Assembly (NCBI GenBank): GCA_051294375.1
Contig: CM119269.1
Span: forward strand, 17,284,265-17,348,264
Reading direction: 5' to 3'
Source: Paraspadella gotoi
Taxonomy: Eukaryota; Chaetognatha
DNA: 64,000 bases
The notes under the pieces were generated by a model. The model did no database searches, was not told the DNA's origin, and was given only the letters and a program-made list of their open reading frames with translations. Shown piece by piece: positions 23,455 to 38,314 of the stretch; positions within the stretch are counted from its first letter, which is position 1; every line of letters begins with the position of its first letter. Position numbers and translations under genes: made by a program.

Positions 23455-26400
23455 ATGAGTGAAGCGGAGGATCAGTTCGGAGGCCGACGCGCGGTGTTGA
23501 AAGAGTCCGACGCCGTGTCCAAGGCGTCGTCGAACTTGGCCGCTGGCAAGGCGCCCACCCACGTCAATCACAAAGACGGTCCTGTTCTCGAGGATTCGTC
23601 AGACGGACAAGAGAATACGTTGAAGAGGTAAAAAGCCTTGGAATGCCAAAACAATGGGATTTATTCCGTAAAATTGTGATTGATTTATATTTTCAAGAGT
23701 ATTTGAATAGGGGAATATTAGGGAAATATTTTTTTTTACTACTTTTTATCTCTATAGTTGGTGACTTACACCAAGACGCCGACTTATCTTGACTTTCCCC
23801 TCCCAGTTCTTCAACGTCGGACGACCCAGACGTAACGCCACAGCCCTCGCCGTCTCCCGTTCGTCGCTCAAGCCCCGGCGTGACCGGAACGGGGACAGAG
23901 GGTTTTGAAGAAGGGTGTCGACTCTCTCTAGAGTCCTTGGACGCGACGCTTAAAGAGTTCGAAACGGATTCGTCCCCTGCTGATCCGGTCGTCGACGACC
24001 GCTGCCCGACCGTCGTCGAGGATAGTGAGGCTACCACCGTCATCGAAGGTTGGTAAACGGTCGATGTCGTCATCAGTTAGATCCTGGAAAATCCCCTTTA
24101 TTTAATGATTTTCTTCAGCCGCGTTTTCCCCCTTGGATTCGGAAGATCCCATCGCTCTGGTCGACGACGACGACGAGTTGGACGTCGTCCTCGACAGCGC
24201 TTTTTACAACCTCTCTACGTCTGCTTCCTCCTCTACAGCTTCCTCCTCTCGTGATCTCCCGTCCGACCGAGCCCGCAACGACGACGACGAAGACGAAGAA
24301 GACGACGATGACGACGACGAAGACGAAGACCAAGCGCCGCTGACCATCGAGGAGCAAAACTTTTTGGCGGCCTTCGACGCTTCTCCGGCGGGGACGTTGG
24401 CGCTCAAGTACGCCACCTCGCACCCCATCGCCCTCATCAACTCCACCTCCGCCTCGCTCACCGTCTCCTCACTCAACAGCGGGCAGCACAATAACGCCAG
24501 CCATCAAAAGAACGGTTGCTCCTCCTTGCCTGGGCCGGCGTCGTCCGCGGCATCCACTGGCGTCGTTTTTGCCTCCGCCCGCAACGCCAATAACACGAAC
24601 AACAATAACAACAACAACGCCGCAAACTCCTCCTCGAACGTGACCATGACTATCCTCACTCTGCCGGCGCAGCCGAGCGCCGCGGCCCCGCAAGGGCCCG
24701 TCGGCGGCGGTGGTGCCGCACCGATTTCGCCCACTTCGTCTTTGCCTCCGAACGTTTCGTTAGGAACTCCACAAGGCTCGGCCATCGCCGTTCTTACGTG
24801 CCGGCCCAACTCTCATCCTTTTCAAGTAGGTTTATATTGTGTTAATTCCTTTTTTTCGTTGTGTAGTAAAGTTAGAGAAAAGTTTGAAATTTTAATTTCA
24901 ACAAAGAATTTATTTCAAAAGAGAAACTTACATATTTCCGAAATAATTTCGGCTTTTGTTCAAGCCTTCATCAGCCTTCATCGTAAGTTTCTCTTTTGAA
25001 ATAACTTCGTTGTTGAAATAAAAATTTTAAACTTTTCTCTAATTAGGTTTAATAAATTAAAGATTTTTACATAATACATATTTAAATTCCTTAAATCAGA
25101 CCTCACTAGTAAAATACTTGAAATATTACTCATATGGTTGTGCCGGGATTGTTGAACCGTCATTTTTAGCTATTTAAATGTATTTTTACTTATGGGGTCT
25201 TGCCGAGCTACGTATATGCATTATGCACTTTCTTTCTCTCATTCTCTCTTCCACGACATAGGAAAGGCGCATTCCACTGACAGCAGAGCCGATAAAAATC
25301 GGACGATCGGTGGCCAAAGCACGTCCGCTTAATAACAACGGCATCTTCGACTGCAAAGTGCTGAGCCGGAACCACGCTAAACTCTGGTTCGAAAACGGAG
25401 CTTTTTATCTTCAGGTAAACATGATTTGTGGAAGTCAAATGCCTCCTATTTGTTCGTCGTGCTAAACAAACAGCCAGTTTATCCCGTTTTTCTCCTCTCA
25501 TGTATAGGATACCAAGAGCAGCAACGGAACTTTCGTGAACAATCAGAGATTGAGCAAAGGGTCAGAGGAGAGTCTTCCAAGGGAGATTTGTTCGGGGGAC
25601 ATCATTCAGTTCGGCGTGGACGTGATGGAAAAGACGCGGCGCGGGACCGTAACCCACGGGTGCATCGTCGCCTGCGTCCGACTCTACCTCCCCGACGGCG
25701 CCGAGGCCAAATCGCGAGTGACCATGCCCCCGATCCAGACTCCCCCGACTGACTCCCTCTCCAGCCAGCCGATGCAAATGCAGCCGCCGACGGTCGTCAC
25801 GGCCAATGAACTTTTCCAGATCAAGCATTTCCTTGTGGAGGCTCTTCACCGGGAGCAGATGCTCGAAACGAAATTGGCCACCCTTCAAAATCTAGTCACG
25901 ACGTCCATGGAAGAAAGCGACAAAGGTAAGGACTACGTCATTTATAAATTAATTTTATAAATAAATAAGATGAAATCATTCACACTGGATAAAATAAAAA
26001 AGGCTAACGATTTTGTCATTTGCTTTCTTGATTTAATTGAATTAGGCGGTTTTGGTTTTTTTACAAAGAAATTGAAATTACAAAGAAAATGAAATGTTGT
26101 CAAGAAATAATGTCTCGAGTAGCCCATGTATTTTTTTTTTTGTTTTGACAAAAAAATGTAAGCCAGGTTTCCATTTCATGTCAAGACAGAGACAATCAAT
26201 GAATTGTTAGGGAAGTGGCGTAAAATGTTGATCTGGAAATAATCCTCGCCTCCGATGCAAACTTGAATTCACGGTCAAAACTAACTAAAGGCGAGAAAAC
26301 TATTGTATTGGTTTCGTGGCTCAATTAGGTTGACCCACTTAACGGTCAAGTGGTTGATTCGTGATTGACACAATTTGTTCGTTGTTGTCGTCGTCGTCGT

Positions 26401-29400
26401 CGTTGTTGTTATCAGATGAGCTTCTACAACCTGAACTTTGCCTTGGTGCCCTGGCAGACGCTTTGAGTCATGGGATCAAGCTACCCATAAAAACTTACAC
26501 GATTTGTGATTGTATTGCCAATGAAAATTATATTTGAATTGGTTACAGTTATTAAATTTTTGTTGGTTTTTTTGTTTTTTTAGGTTGGCAAGCTCTAATT
26601 CAAGAAGACCGCCTGATCTCACGACTTGCTGTACTAGAAAGTCAATTGGCGGTTCAATCAAAATTACTTCAAACTTGCTCCGGAAAAGATGGTCCGTCTG
26701 ACGAGAACATTCAGCAGGTATATCTTTTTATACGATTTGTGTTTAATTTTTTTAATACCTAGATCTTTTTGGAACGTACGCATAAAACAAAGTTTAACAA
26801 TGAAAATATTTAAATTCACTCAAGGAAATCACGGCTCTCCATGACGACAAGGCCAACTATGAGGAGACTGCCAAGGATTCTATCAACAAAGTCGTCCAGG
26901 ATAAACTCGAAGCCGAACGGCGATTAAGCGACGCCGAACGCGCCCTGAGCAACACGGAGGACGAATGCGCGCATCTTCAGGTTCAGAAGGGGAAAAATAA
27001 GAAAATACAGTAAGAAGCATTTCCGAGTATAAAACTATTAAACTAAAAATTCTTCATCCCCCCCATAGGAAGCGTTAGAGAAAGTAAAGGAAGAGTTGAA
27101 GCAAGAGTGCGAAAAACACGCGGACTTGCTCAAGGATCAGGCAGAGAAAGACTCTCAGGCGGAAGAGCGCGAAAGAGAAAGCGACGAGGAGAAGCGTCAG
27201 CAGTCGGCTCAGGTCAAGTCGCTCGAAGCCGAAGTTGCTCAACTCGGCGCCAAGAACGCCCAGCTTCTCGCCACAGTAGAAGAGTTGCAAGTGAGAACTG
27301 AAAAGAGCCTGTTAATTTAAACGCGGACATTATATTGTTAGCCCTCTTAATCCCCCTCGACACCCAATTAGGCCGATGCCGAATGCAAGGCGAATCAAAT
27401 CCAACTGCTGATCGATAAATTTGGCGCCGATTCGGAGTTATTTAGTGAGAACATGAAGGTCGACCCAAAGACGACGTCGTCTACGGGCATCGTCGTCATC
27501 CCCACCGGGAGCGAAGCCGAATTAAAGGAGTCCAAGTTGGCCGAGTTGGAGGCGGCGACCTCATTGCCAGTCATGCAACCGACGGCCGGCCTTAACCGAT
27601 ACCCGGCGAGCATCAACGGCGAAAACCCCTACCGCAACGAGGCCGACGCGGACGGGCAACGCTATCCCAACAATCGGTTGGAGAGCGAGTCCAAGGCCGT
27701 CGAGGACTCGACGCAGAGAGAGACCCCACCTTCGGACGACCACTCCGTCGTTTCGCCTAATCGGGGTAAGAACCAATCGTATCTTTTGATGCGACGAAGT
27801 TCTGCGCCTCATTCTATCGCTGATGCCTAATGCTTTTGTTTACTCAACAGATAAATGCGGCCGGAATATTAGCCGTCAGCCGCACGTGGAACCCTCCTCG
27901 GCCGAGACCTCCCCGCGGCCGTCCGTGGTGACGAACATTCCCCAGGTTCCCAGCGACGTTGTCCGGTGCTGCTTGAAGGCGGCGCTCGATCAAGTAAAGG
28001 CGGCCGTGTTGCGACAGGAGAACGAGCTGGTTAACCAACCGGCTCACATTCTCGCCCTGATCGACCGACAGATGGAAGCCTACCTCTCCAGCCAAGGTTT
28101 GTCTCCATCAATCTGATTACCACAATGATTGTTTAAAAAAGTCGTTTTAAGGGTCAACACTTTTTTTAGACGACCTACAAATGGCCAAAAGTCCAGATTC
28201 GGAAGCCGACGGAAAGCTTGTGGACATCTTGTTGGAAGAGTCCAAACGACGCCAGGTTGAGGCCGAGGAGGAGCTTATCGTCCTCAAGGGAATTCTGGAC
28301 AAGGAACAACTGAGGTGTGTAACTGTATGTAGCAAGGGTATGAAATAAAGTGGAAGTGGAAAGTTTTACATTCGCAGTCATATTTTGTATTTTACGTTTC
28401 ATTTTTTAAAATTTAGAACCGCTGATCTTGAAAACAAAATAGAGGAGCTCAAGAGTCGAGCCCCGCCGGTGGACAAGGAAAGTGAAAACAAGCAAACCAT
28501 CGATTCGTTGAAGGCCGAGTTGCAATTGAGCAAGGATGCTTATCAGCGGTCAGTTTGAATAAAATGTTTTGTTTTATGATGTAAAAAGAAAGAAAAGGGA
28601 AATTTATACATGTTTTTAAATTACAGCTTGGAAACAGAGAACAAGGATACGAAACTGCGCTTAGAATCGGCATTAACGCAAAGCCCCTGCGACGTCGGTG
28701 ACGGACCTGAATCAGCGGTCCGTCTTCGTCACTCTTCGGCGGTTGGCACGGCTCTGACGCCAAACGCTATTTTTGAGCCTGTCGCTTGTATCGATGGCGC
28801 TCAGAATTCCAGTCGGGATTGGGAAAAGCGTGACGCCAACTCATCCCACCTAAACGCCTCCATAGATTCTTTTCTCATGGATCATTCGTGAGTCGAAGTT
28901 TGGATAGTTGTTTTAATAATTTTTAGTCAGATCTGCTTATCAGCAGATTCCGACTCTATAATTCACTTTGTCGGTAGTCGGTCCACCCCCTAAATCTTGT
29001 CGGTAAATCATTTTTATCATATCAGAACATCGAATTATGATAAATTATGCCCAAAAAAAATTGTCCGTCCGTCCGTCCGTCTAACGGTCCGTCCCCCCTT
29101 AGCATTAAACCCCAGTTACTCGTGATTGGATGGATGGATTGGAATGAAATTTGATGGGAAAATTGTGTGATTGAGCTTGATATAAAGTTTTGATGGAATC
29201 GTGCGAGTGGAAATGAGTTTAAATGGAAAAAACATAAGTCATATTTATTTGAAGTATTTTTACTTATATTTATTCATAATTATTATATTTATTAAAAATT
29301 GGATACATAAATTGAAATGAAATTTTGTGTGTGGGTAGGAAATCATGTGATTAAGCAGGATATACATTTTTGATGGAATCATAGGAGTGGAAAAGAGTTT

Positions 29401-30264
29401 AAAACAGAAAATCAAAAGGCACATTTATTTCAATTTTTAAAAGTTTCTCTCTATATATTATTGATTGATTGATTGATTGGCCAAATTATGCCGGTTGATT
29501 AAATTAGGTCAATTTATTTCATTTCATTTTATGAAATTGGTACAACCAATATAAAAATGTAATTCATTCATTTCAAACAATTAAATCTTATTTTTTGACT
29601 AAGCTCTAGCTATGACTTTATCTTGATTTTTTTTGTGTCCGTTTGTTTATCTGTCATTGAATATTCCTTTTGTTTTTTTACTTCTGAGCTAATTTTATTT
29701 TTTTATGTATTTTTATTATTTTTATATATAAAACAGTTTTCCTTTATCAAATTTGATTTTTTGAGTGTCGAAGTTTGTCATGGGTCCATATTTTTTTTTA
29801 TACAATTACGACGAATCCTTATGCTTTTAAGATTTTTCCTTGGTTACATTTGTACGCCATTTTGGCTCAACGTTTCTTTTATAAAAAAAATATTATCATT
29901 CCATCAGGTTGCCGTGTTCGGACTGCAGTTGTGCAAACCCGAGTCACCAGGCGGAAATCATAGCTCTGCGGGATCAGCTAAGTGTTTTGGCTGAAGATTC
30001 CTCGGCTCTCGTTCTCAGATCCCGAGCGATATCCATGGCCGCCCTCGTTCCGATAGGTGGGTTTGTTTTTTCAAGCAGGTGGCTTATTTATTTATTTCCC
30101 AATAAATATTCTCAGATATCCACACTCTTAACATTGCTAATTATTCGCTTTAAGGTTTGTTGTTGTTGGCCATTCTGCTGGCATTCTACGACTTTCTCGC
30201 CAGTTTCACCGCCACAAACGAAGGCACCTTTCCGACCAACACTCAAGACGGCGGTGAACGGTGA
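23455..30264 (+). CDS. SLMAP: SLMAP-type FHA/coiled-coil tail-anchored protein, 1213 aa
   Basis: SLMAP is the FHA subunit that brings phosphorylated MST/Hippo kinase to the STRIPAK phosphatase complex and sits on the ER/nuclear envelope. Exons: 23455-23627, 23807-24048, 24119-24825, 25262-25414, 25508-25925, 26584-26717, 26825-26980, 27069-27290, 27372-27765, 27851-28096, 28170-28314, 28417-28548, 28627-28887, 29908-30056, 30155-30264. The FHA domain (about 360-480) has [53 protein letters not shown] and [45 protein letters not shown] and [14 protein letters not shown] are SLMAP-specific. Long coiled coils follow. The final exons give a hydrophobic tail anchor ([21 protein letters not shown]). 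The 360-residue N-terminal extension with poly-Asp/Glu and poly-Asn runs is unusual; vertebrate SLMAP starts close to the FHA domain. Confidence 0.93.
24871..25044. repeat. foldback repeat with hammerhead-like core in SLMAP intron 3
   Basis: Two inverted arms (24871-24931 and 24983-25044, about 60 bp, imperfect) flank a centre that on the minus strand reads CTGATGA (24974-24968), one extra A, stem GGCTT/AAGCC with a 6-nt loop, then GAAA (24950-24947). That order is the hammerhead ribozyme core. The helix III/cleavage side (TTATTTC) is diverged from the ATGTC of other copies, so this one is probably decayed. Confidence 0.55.
28920..29420 (+). repeat. family A dispersed repeat in SLMAP intron 13
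   Basis: Starts around CAGATCTGCTTATCAGCAG (28928), continues CTATAATTCACTTTGTCGG, then a CGAATTATGATAAATTATGCC segment, a GTCC tetranucleotide run (29062-29078), and TTACTCGTGATTGG followed by TGTGATTGAGC and GATGGAATCGT. The last third is partly duplicated (29300-29420, again with GATGGAATC and AGGAGTGGAAA). Sister copies lie at 52497-52776 (same strand) and about 42655-42950 (opposite strand). Non-coding, function unknown. Confidence 0.7.
29800..29836 (+). repeat. family B right-end remnant
   Basis: The stretch TACGACGAATCCTTATGC with TTTTAAGATTTTT behind it matches the right end of family B elements at 19907-19940 and 45066-45100. No left end is present in this intron. Confidence 0.5.
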
Positions 30265-31891
30265 TCACTGATCAGTCGATGAGTCTATCTCCCCCGTGAA
30301 ACATGCCTCTGACATTGTTGTAAAAGATTACAAAAAAGAGCGAGACTTAAGTTATAATCCTCTTTCGACTTTTTCTCTCTCCTCACACAAAAAAAGCTTC
30401 ATATGTTATATCTAGTAAACGCATTCTACTTTTGTCCTAATTGGTATCATTGAACGTAAAAATTTAAAAAAAAATAAATAAAAAACCTATGTTCCACTTC
30501 ACTTACGTATGACGATTCTACCTAATTCCTCTGCAATTTAGTGATAGATTTGGGACGTCCTCCGCCGGAAGGTCCGTTCATGATTTGTTATATTTGCTTC
30601 ACCGTCGCTTTCGTCGAGTTAATTAAAAACAAACCAACAAATAAAGCGAACTGAATGTCTGTCCTCTGTCCCTAATGCCCGAGCGTTTCTTGTCACGCGC
30701 TCGGTGGGCGGTTTACATAATTTATTTCGTGTCATCTTCCTCCTTTGTTTGAATGATACGATTCATTTTTTTGAGTTTTTTTGATTGTTATAAATATTTC
30801 TCGGGGTACACGTATTTTAGTGCCATAAATTGCGGTGAATGAGATGTTGTTATTTAAAATATTGTTACTGGCTTTAATAATTTCAGTTAGAGTCAAATTC
30901 TTAATTCGGTTAAGACGGTCAGTGAAATTTCAAGTTTAGTATAATTTAGGATACGAGACATATTTGTAAATAATGCCACCCTCTTATGAACAATTAAATA
31001 ATGATTCGATGAACATTCTTTTTTGAATTTCCAATTTTTGTGTCAGTTGAATAGATTTTTTGAAATTTAATTGCATTTGCAGTAAACACCTTACAGCTAG
31101 CTCCGGAAATTCATGATTATAGATTCTTTTAATTTCTTACAATTTACATTCCCTTAATAAGGCCTTAGTCGTAAATACAAAAAATTTCTCCGTCTTCGTT
31201 CGAAAATGGTGGGGTATCTCACCTGTTAGCGTTAGGGGCTCCGGACCCTCAATGGCGTCGCCTGTCATTGGCGCGGTTTTTCGAAAACCGTTGCACCTTG
31301 GAAGTCGTTAGGGCTGTAATAAGAACCATCGGTTCGGATGGCGCGTGGGTAAAGCATTGTGGTTATACTGCCACATTATATTGAATTATTGATTAATATA
31401 TATATATATATATATAAGAATATTCATTGCGCTTTGTTGTGCCAACACTACCTACAGGAAACAGTTGAGCGAGAATTGGTTCCAGTCGGCAGAAGGGCAG
31501 AAGGAAGAAACTTGATGACCTGAAAATAGCAGAGATGGGGTGGAGGGTTGGGGCAGAGGAATATACGAACAAAAGACGGACAAGGCGACAACGAGGGCTC
31601 CAAGCACCACCTGGAATTGCACCACGCCTCTTCAACCAGTCTTATGTGTACAAGAATAACCTACTGGCATCCCTTGTGGGCAGGCAGAATAGCTCATTTA
31701 TTGTATAAATGGATGGTTTTTATATTGGTTGTTTCAATGTATTTATCTACTTGTCCGGTGGCTGGGTTCCTTCCCGCTATATTCGACCGCTTATGCATTA
31801 TAATCTCGACCGCTTGCTCCCCCTTTAATTTTAGTTTTAAATTTGTTAGTGACAATTCACTTTGAAATCATACGTATATTATAGTCACAGG
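30265..31891. other. SLMAP 3' flank, AT-rich intergenic DNA, degenerate repeats
   Basis: AATAAA signals at 30475 and 30639 suit SLMAP termination. Around 31326-31375 the sequence TGGCGCGTGGGTAAAGC resembles an RNA polymerase III A box without a good B box, so it may be a worn SINE. (TA)n occupies about 31397-31416. A 105-codon frame at 31548-31865 shows no domain. The HORMA gene begins at the end of this region. Confidence 0.35.
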
Positions 31892-34143
31892 ATGTCCGGT
31901 TCCCAAAGCTTACAACGGTTAATCCCTAAAGATCGGTAAAGCGTTATAACGGCGTTTTCAATGTATTGCGTCTGGAACGTTTGATTTATCCCTCGTTTCC
32001 CCCTCTCAGCGCGTTCGCGCGACAATTCGGTACACCTGAGCGAATACTTTCACGTGCCGACGTTTCCGCCGTTTTCGTCAAGAAGCTCCTGGCCGTCGCA
32101 GTTTCGAATATTGCTTATCTTCGAGACGTTTTTCCGGAGAGCTCCTTCGAAGATCGGTGAGATAGTTGACATCTGGCAAATATAAATCAAAATGATTCGG
32201 TTTTATAAGTTAAACGTAAGATGGGCAGACGGAACAACCGACCGACCGACATCCAATTGCTTTTTCGAGTACTCGCGGCAAAACTAAATTATTATGAGCT
32301 TAGGAAAGAAACTTGAAGTGATTTCGAAAGTTTTTTTTTTTACTGTTCCAGTCATATCGTAATTACCTCAGGTACGTCGACGATTTGCACTTGAAAATGC
32401 TGTGCAACGGGAAAAGAAACTGTCCGCAGGCTCAGCTACTTGTCCAACAAATGAAGGGATGTTTCGAGGCTGTGGATCGCAAATATCTCAAAGAGTTTAG
32501 TTTCTGGTTTTTTCGCGACTCCAATAGACCTGAGGAAGTTCTGGAGGCTTACGTCTTCACCGTCGATTACGTCGACGCTGCCGGTGAGGTTATTTATGTT
32601 GTATTTACTAATCCCAAAATTGTTTTCTTCTTTTAATAACGTTTTGTACATGTCCATTGAACATTGTTCAATTCTTTCCTCCCTTTCAAAATATAAAGCT
32701 GCGCTGACTCTCAACGTGAACGGGTCCCCCTCCTCCCGTGCGGTCTCTAGCGAGAATTTTATATCCGCGACGGTGACTTTCATGAAGTCCCTGATCGAAG
32801 TGGTAGAGGCACTCGATCCTCTCCCGATGAGCGTTCCCTTTCGCGTGCGGCTGGGCCTCGACGAGACCCGAGCACCTCGAGACTTTGCGGTGCCGCACTT
32901 CATCGCGGACGGACCTCGTCTTATCCTCCCTCGGCGCCTCTCGGCCGCCAATCTTAGCACCAATCATCACGGGTTGAGCGTCATCGTCACGTCCGAGTTG
33001 CACCCGGAGTTTGCGAAGAAAGTTCGGGTCATCGTGGCTGAAGAGAAAAGATTCGGCGACGAGAGAGAAGACGTCGATAAAACCAGCCTGACGCAAGAAG
33101 ATACATTAGACACGTCCGAACCGAGTCAAGACTCCAGGGCCTCGATCGACTGTTCTCAGAACCGCATGAGTTGCGTCTGCTTCGGCGGCCCCGATGGCCG
33201 CATGCTGAGATGCAGCGTCTGCTGCCGTTTGCAGCACCAACTCTGCTACGGTATTTTTTCGGACAGCGACTTCGAAGGTGACCACGTTTGTGTGCGTTGC
33301 GTCGAGCGGACGGGCGTTTCACCGCGACGCTGTCTCGATCGCGGCCTCTTGACACGGTCGCCCAGGTCCGCCATGATTGAAGGATCGTGGCGAAGAACGC
33401 TAGGCGTGGCTGCAGAGGTTGAGGTAAGTGAGAGGTCGATCGTATTTTTTAAATTATTATTTTTTATCGTTTAGAATTGCTTCTTTGTGCCGTCGTCGGC
33501 GTTGTCACGCTTATTTTTATCTCGCCAGACGGGCTAAAGCCCGAATTGGGCAAGATGTAGGATCGCTTCTGTTTCTTTGTGACCGTCGTTGTCGTCGTAA
33601 ATGTATTCCCAAAATGACCCTTTTTTTTCAAATGACATTTTTAATACGATTTAAATGACAAGCAAAGGTATACATTATAGATTATATACAGATGTCATTT
33701 TTGTTTTTAATATTTATCTCTTAACCTTTTGTTTACTTCAGTGTTTAAACGTCCGTCATCTGAAACACCGCCTCGGTTTTGCGCGAGACGTGGCCGAAGT
33801 AATGATTTGGCGCTTGGTCAGTCAAAAATTGGCCAGTCGCGTGGAAACCGGTCGGGGCGAGCGAGGCGCTGTCGAACTCGAGTACAAAATTGACCAGACG
33901 GCGTTGAAAATAAAACTCGACGCTGCCCGCCAGGCGTCGGAAAGGTGGCGTCATCCAGGATCGCAAACAGAGGTGCCTGAAGCGGAATCGAATCCGGCGG
34001 TGGAAACGAGCGATCGTGGCGCAAAATCAGCCACGCCTCAACCACGCAACGATAAATTAGCCCCGAGTCAGGGCAAGAGGGGTTCGAGTCAACTCGGCCA
34101 ATTTTCCTCACGAATAACGAAGCGACAAAGGCGTGGGGAGTGA
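31892..34143 (+). CDS. HORMAD: HORMA-domain meiotic axis protein with PHD finger, 509 aa
   Basis: HORMADs (Hop1 family) coat meiotic chromosome axes and promote and monitor recombination. Exons: 31892-31935, 32010-32156, 32372-32583, 32699-33423, 33742-34143; all phases fit. The HORMA domain covers roughly residues 25-250: FVKKLLAVAVSNIAYLRDVFPESSFEDRYVDDL, LVQQMKGCFEAVDRKYL, LEAYVFTVDYVD, LDPLPMSVPFRVRL. Residues about 310-365 form a C4HC3 PHD finger (CVC, CSVC, HQLC, CVRC). The last exon looks winged-helix-like (LGFARDVAEVMIWRLVSQKLASRVE), then a basic disordered tail that would hold the closure motif. The start exon (MSGSQSLQRL) is inferred from a clean phase-2 junction. PHD plus winged helix is the chromatin-binding region known from yeast Hop1 and some animals, and absent from mammalian HORMAD1. 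Confidence 0.9.
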
Positions 34144-34728
34144 AGATGGTTTAAACCTTAACCGGCCCGTTCGAAATATAATTTTACTTATAATTTATTT
34201 TTGTTTTAGTTCATTGGAATTAACTTGTTTATTAATCATGATTTTGTTGGTTAAGTTTTGTTTAACATCGTTTGGCCGTTTCTCACTTTTTTTCTTGAGT
34301 TGTGATACGAATTATCTTATATATGCTTATGAGATAGTTTTTAGTAATTGGGGCGATAAATTGAATAAGTTTGACGGCCTACAACCATATTCGAATGGAC
34401 AAATGGCTATGCTTTGTTGATTTATATCTCCGTTTTTTCCTCGGCTAAGATGTCGGGCGTGGTGGCGACAAATAATAGGCGCTGATAAATTGACTACTCA
34501 ATTCGCATTTCTATTTTCTACTTCAGGTAAAAAGAACGCGATTATCATTATAATTATATTTACAAAATGTATTTACATATGTATATGTAAAAACTGTGTC
34601 AAAATTTAAAACAAAATTAGGTTTAGACTAAGAATGGCAACGAAGTGTGTAAAACGATATATGAGTTGGACAAATTGTATAAAAGTACAAAAACTGGCCC
34701 GCTGAACAAAATGAACAATAAGCGTAGA
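34144..34728. other. spacer between convergent HORMAD and Gremlin genes
   Basis: AT-rich 585-bp spacer that must contain both 3' UTRs. No repeat ends and no open frame with a domain. Confidence 0.35.
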
Positions 34729-35787
34729 TCACCGAATAACTTCGTTCATACACTTGCATTCTTTGACCGTGTAAACTCGCCTCTTTTTGAATTTCGATCC
34801 CGGATTATTGGGACACGACAGAGTCACCGTAGTCCAGGTGCCTCTGCTCGGTTTACAGAAAGAGCAGGACAGAAAAGCCCTCGGTCTTTCCACTCTGTAA
34901 AATGTAATTTATGTAATTTATATTTTCTGTTTCTTCTTTTGTTTACCACCTAAAAATCACCTGCTCTTTTTTCTTGAATGCTTTGGAATGTAAAAGGAAT
35001 TGCATTGCCCGTAACAGAATCTATTAATGATTTGCCTGGGAATGCAACCCTCCTCCTTGATCTTTTGTTTCAGCGGCTCTGTCTGACACCAGTCTCGTCG
35101 CACAAACCGCTTCTTCATAATCATTAGCGCCCTCTTGCTCGAAGTGATAAGACGGTGTTTGGCGCTGTTTTCATAGAGGTTTTTGGTATTTATACAGTTT
35201 TTTCGTTTTTCTCCCGAAACGATAATAAATTTAATAAAACATGATATTACTGACTTAGGCAGCCGGTTTGACGCTCCGGGATTGAAAGTGGACGGAATGT
35301 CGTCGGTCCTTATTCCCGTCTCGGTTTGGTCAACCGGGACGACGTCCAAGTTCTTGTTTTCAGAGTCCCGATCGGAACTTTCTTCAGCACCTGGAAACCC
35401 CGGAATATTCAACGATTCTTTTCCAAAGCTATACAGAAAGGAAGAACGGATAATGAGATAATCAATGCTAAAAACACTTTTGCGATCTCACTAATAGATC
35501 TAATTCAGAGGAATTGGATGGGGGGGTGAAATATATTCTGTCGATTTGATTTTTATTATATTCTCCAAAACGAAAGTTTTTTAACCTTTCTCGTTGCATT
35601 CCGTCTCCGTCTATGATGCTTTCCCCGTAGTCCCCTCTTTGAATTGCTGCGATGGAGGCCTTGACGGCGTTGAGAGCCTCTGTCGCGTTTTTCGGTAGCC
35701 AAAAAACCGGCGTGCCCTTCAGTGGGAACGTGCCCACGCGGGCCCCTCGCCGCAATTTTCTTCGGAGTGACCGGAGGTTGCCTCTCT
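34729..35787 (-). CDS. GREM: Gremlin/DAN-type BMP antagonist (N-terminal exon not found)
   Basis: Secreted cystine-knot protein that binds and blocks BMP ligands. Minus-strand exons: 35787-35586, 35428-34961, 34894-34729. The knot matches gremlins: KKRFVRRDWCQTEPLKQKI, EEGC, IINRFCYGQCNSFYIP, a splice between SRKKSR and VERPRA, then SCSFCKP, VTLSCP, and KKRRVYTVKECKCMNEV with the stop at 34731-34729. Upstream is a linker with little conservation. The exon at 35787 opens at a good acceptor (CATGCAG), so the signal-peptide exon lies farther upstream, possibly beyond 36 kb, and was not identified. A 90-nt segment (35254-35165) has intron-like ends but is also open in frame, so it may be an optional intron. 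Confidence 0.88.
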
Positions 35788-38310
<2,523 letters not shown>

Positions 38311-38314
38311 TTTT

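Noticed and set aside
24133-24999. Reading SLMAP exon 3 as running to 24999
   Set aside because: The FHA strand joins in phase only if the exon ends at 24825 (HPFQ then ERRIPL); the rest is foldback repeat.
28920-29420. CRISPR-like or tandem array suggested by repeated GTCC and GATT tetranucleotides
   Set aside because: Simple tetranucleotide runs within a dispersed animal repeat; no spaced direct repeats.
32436-32963. 175-codon minus-strand frame opposite the HORMA exons
   Set aside because: Shadow of the real exons, which match the HORMA family over their whole length.
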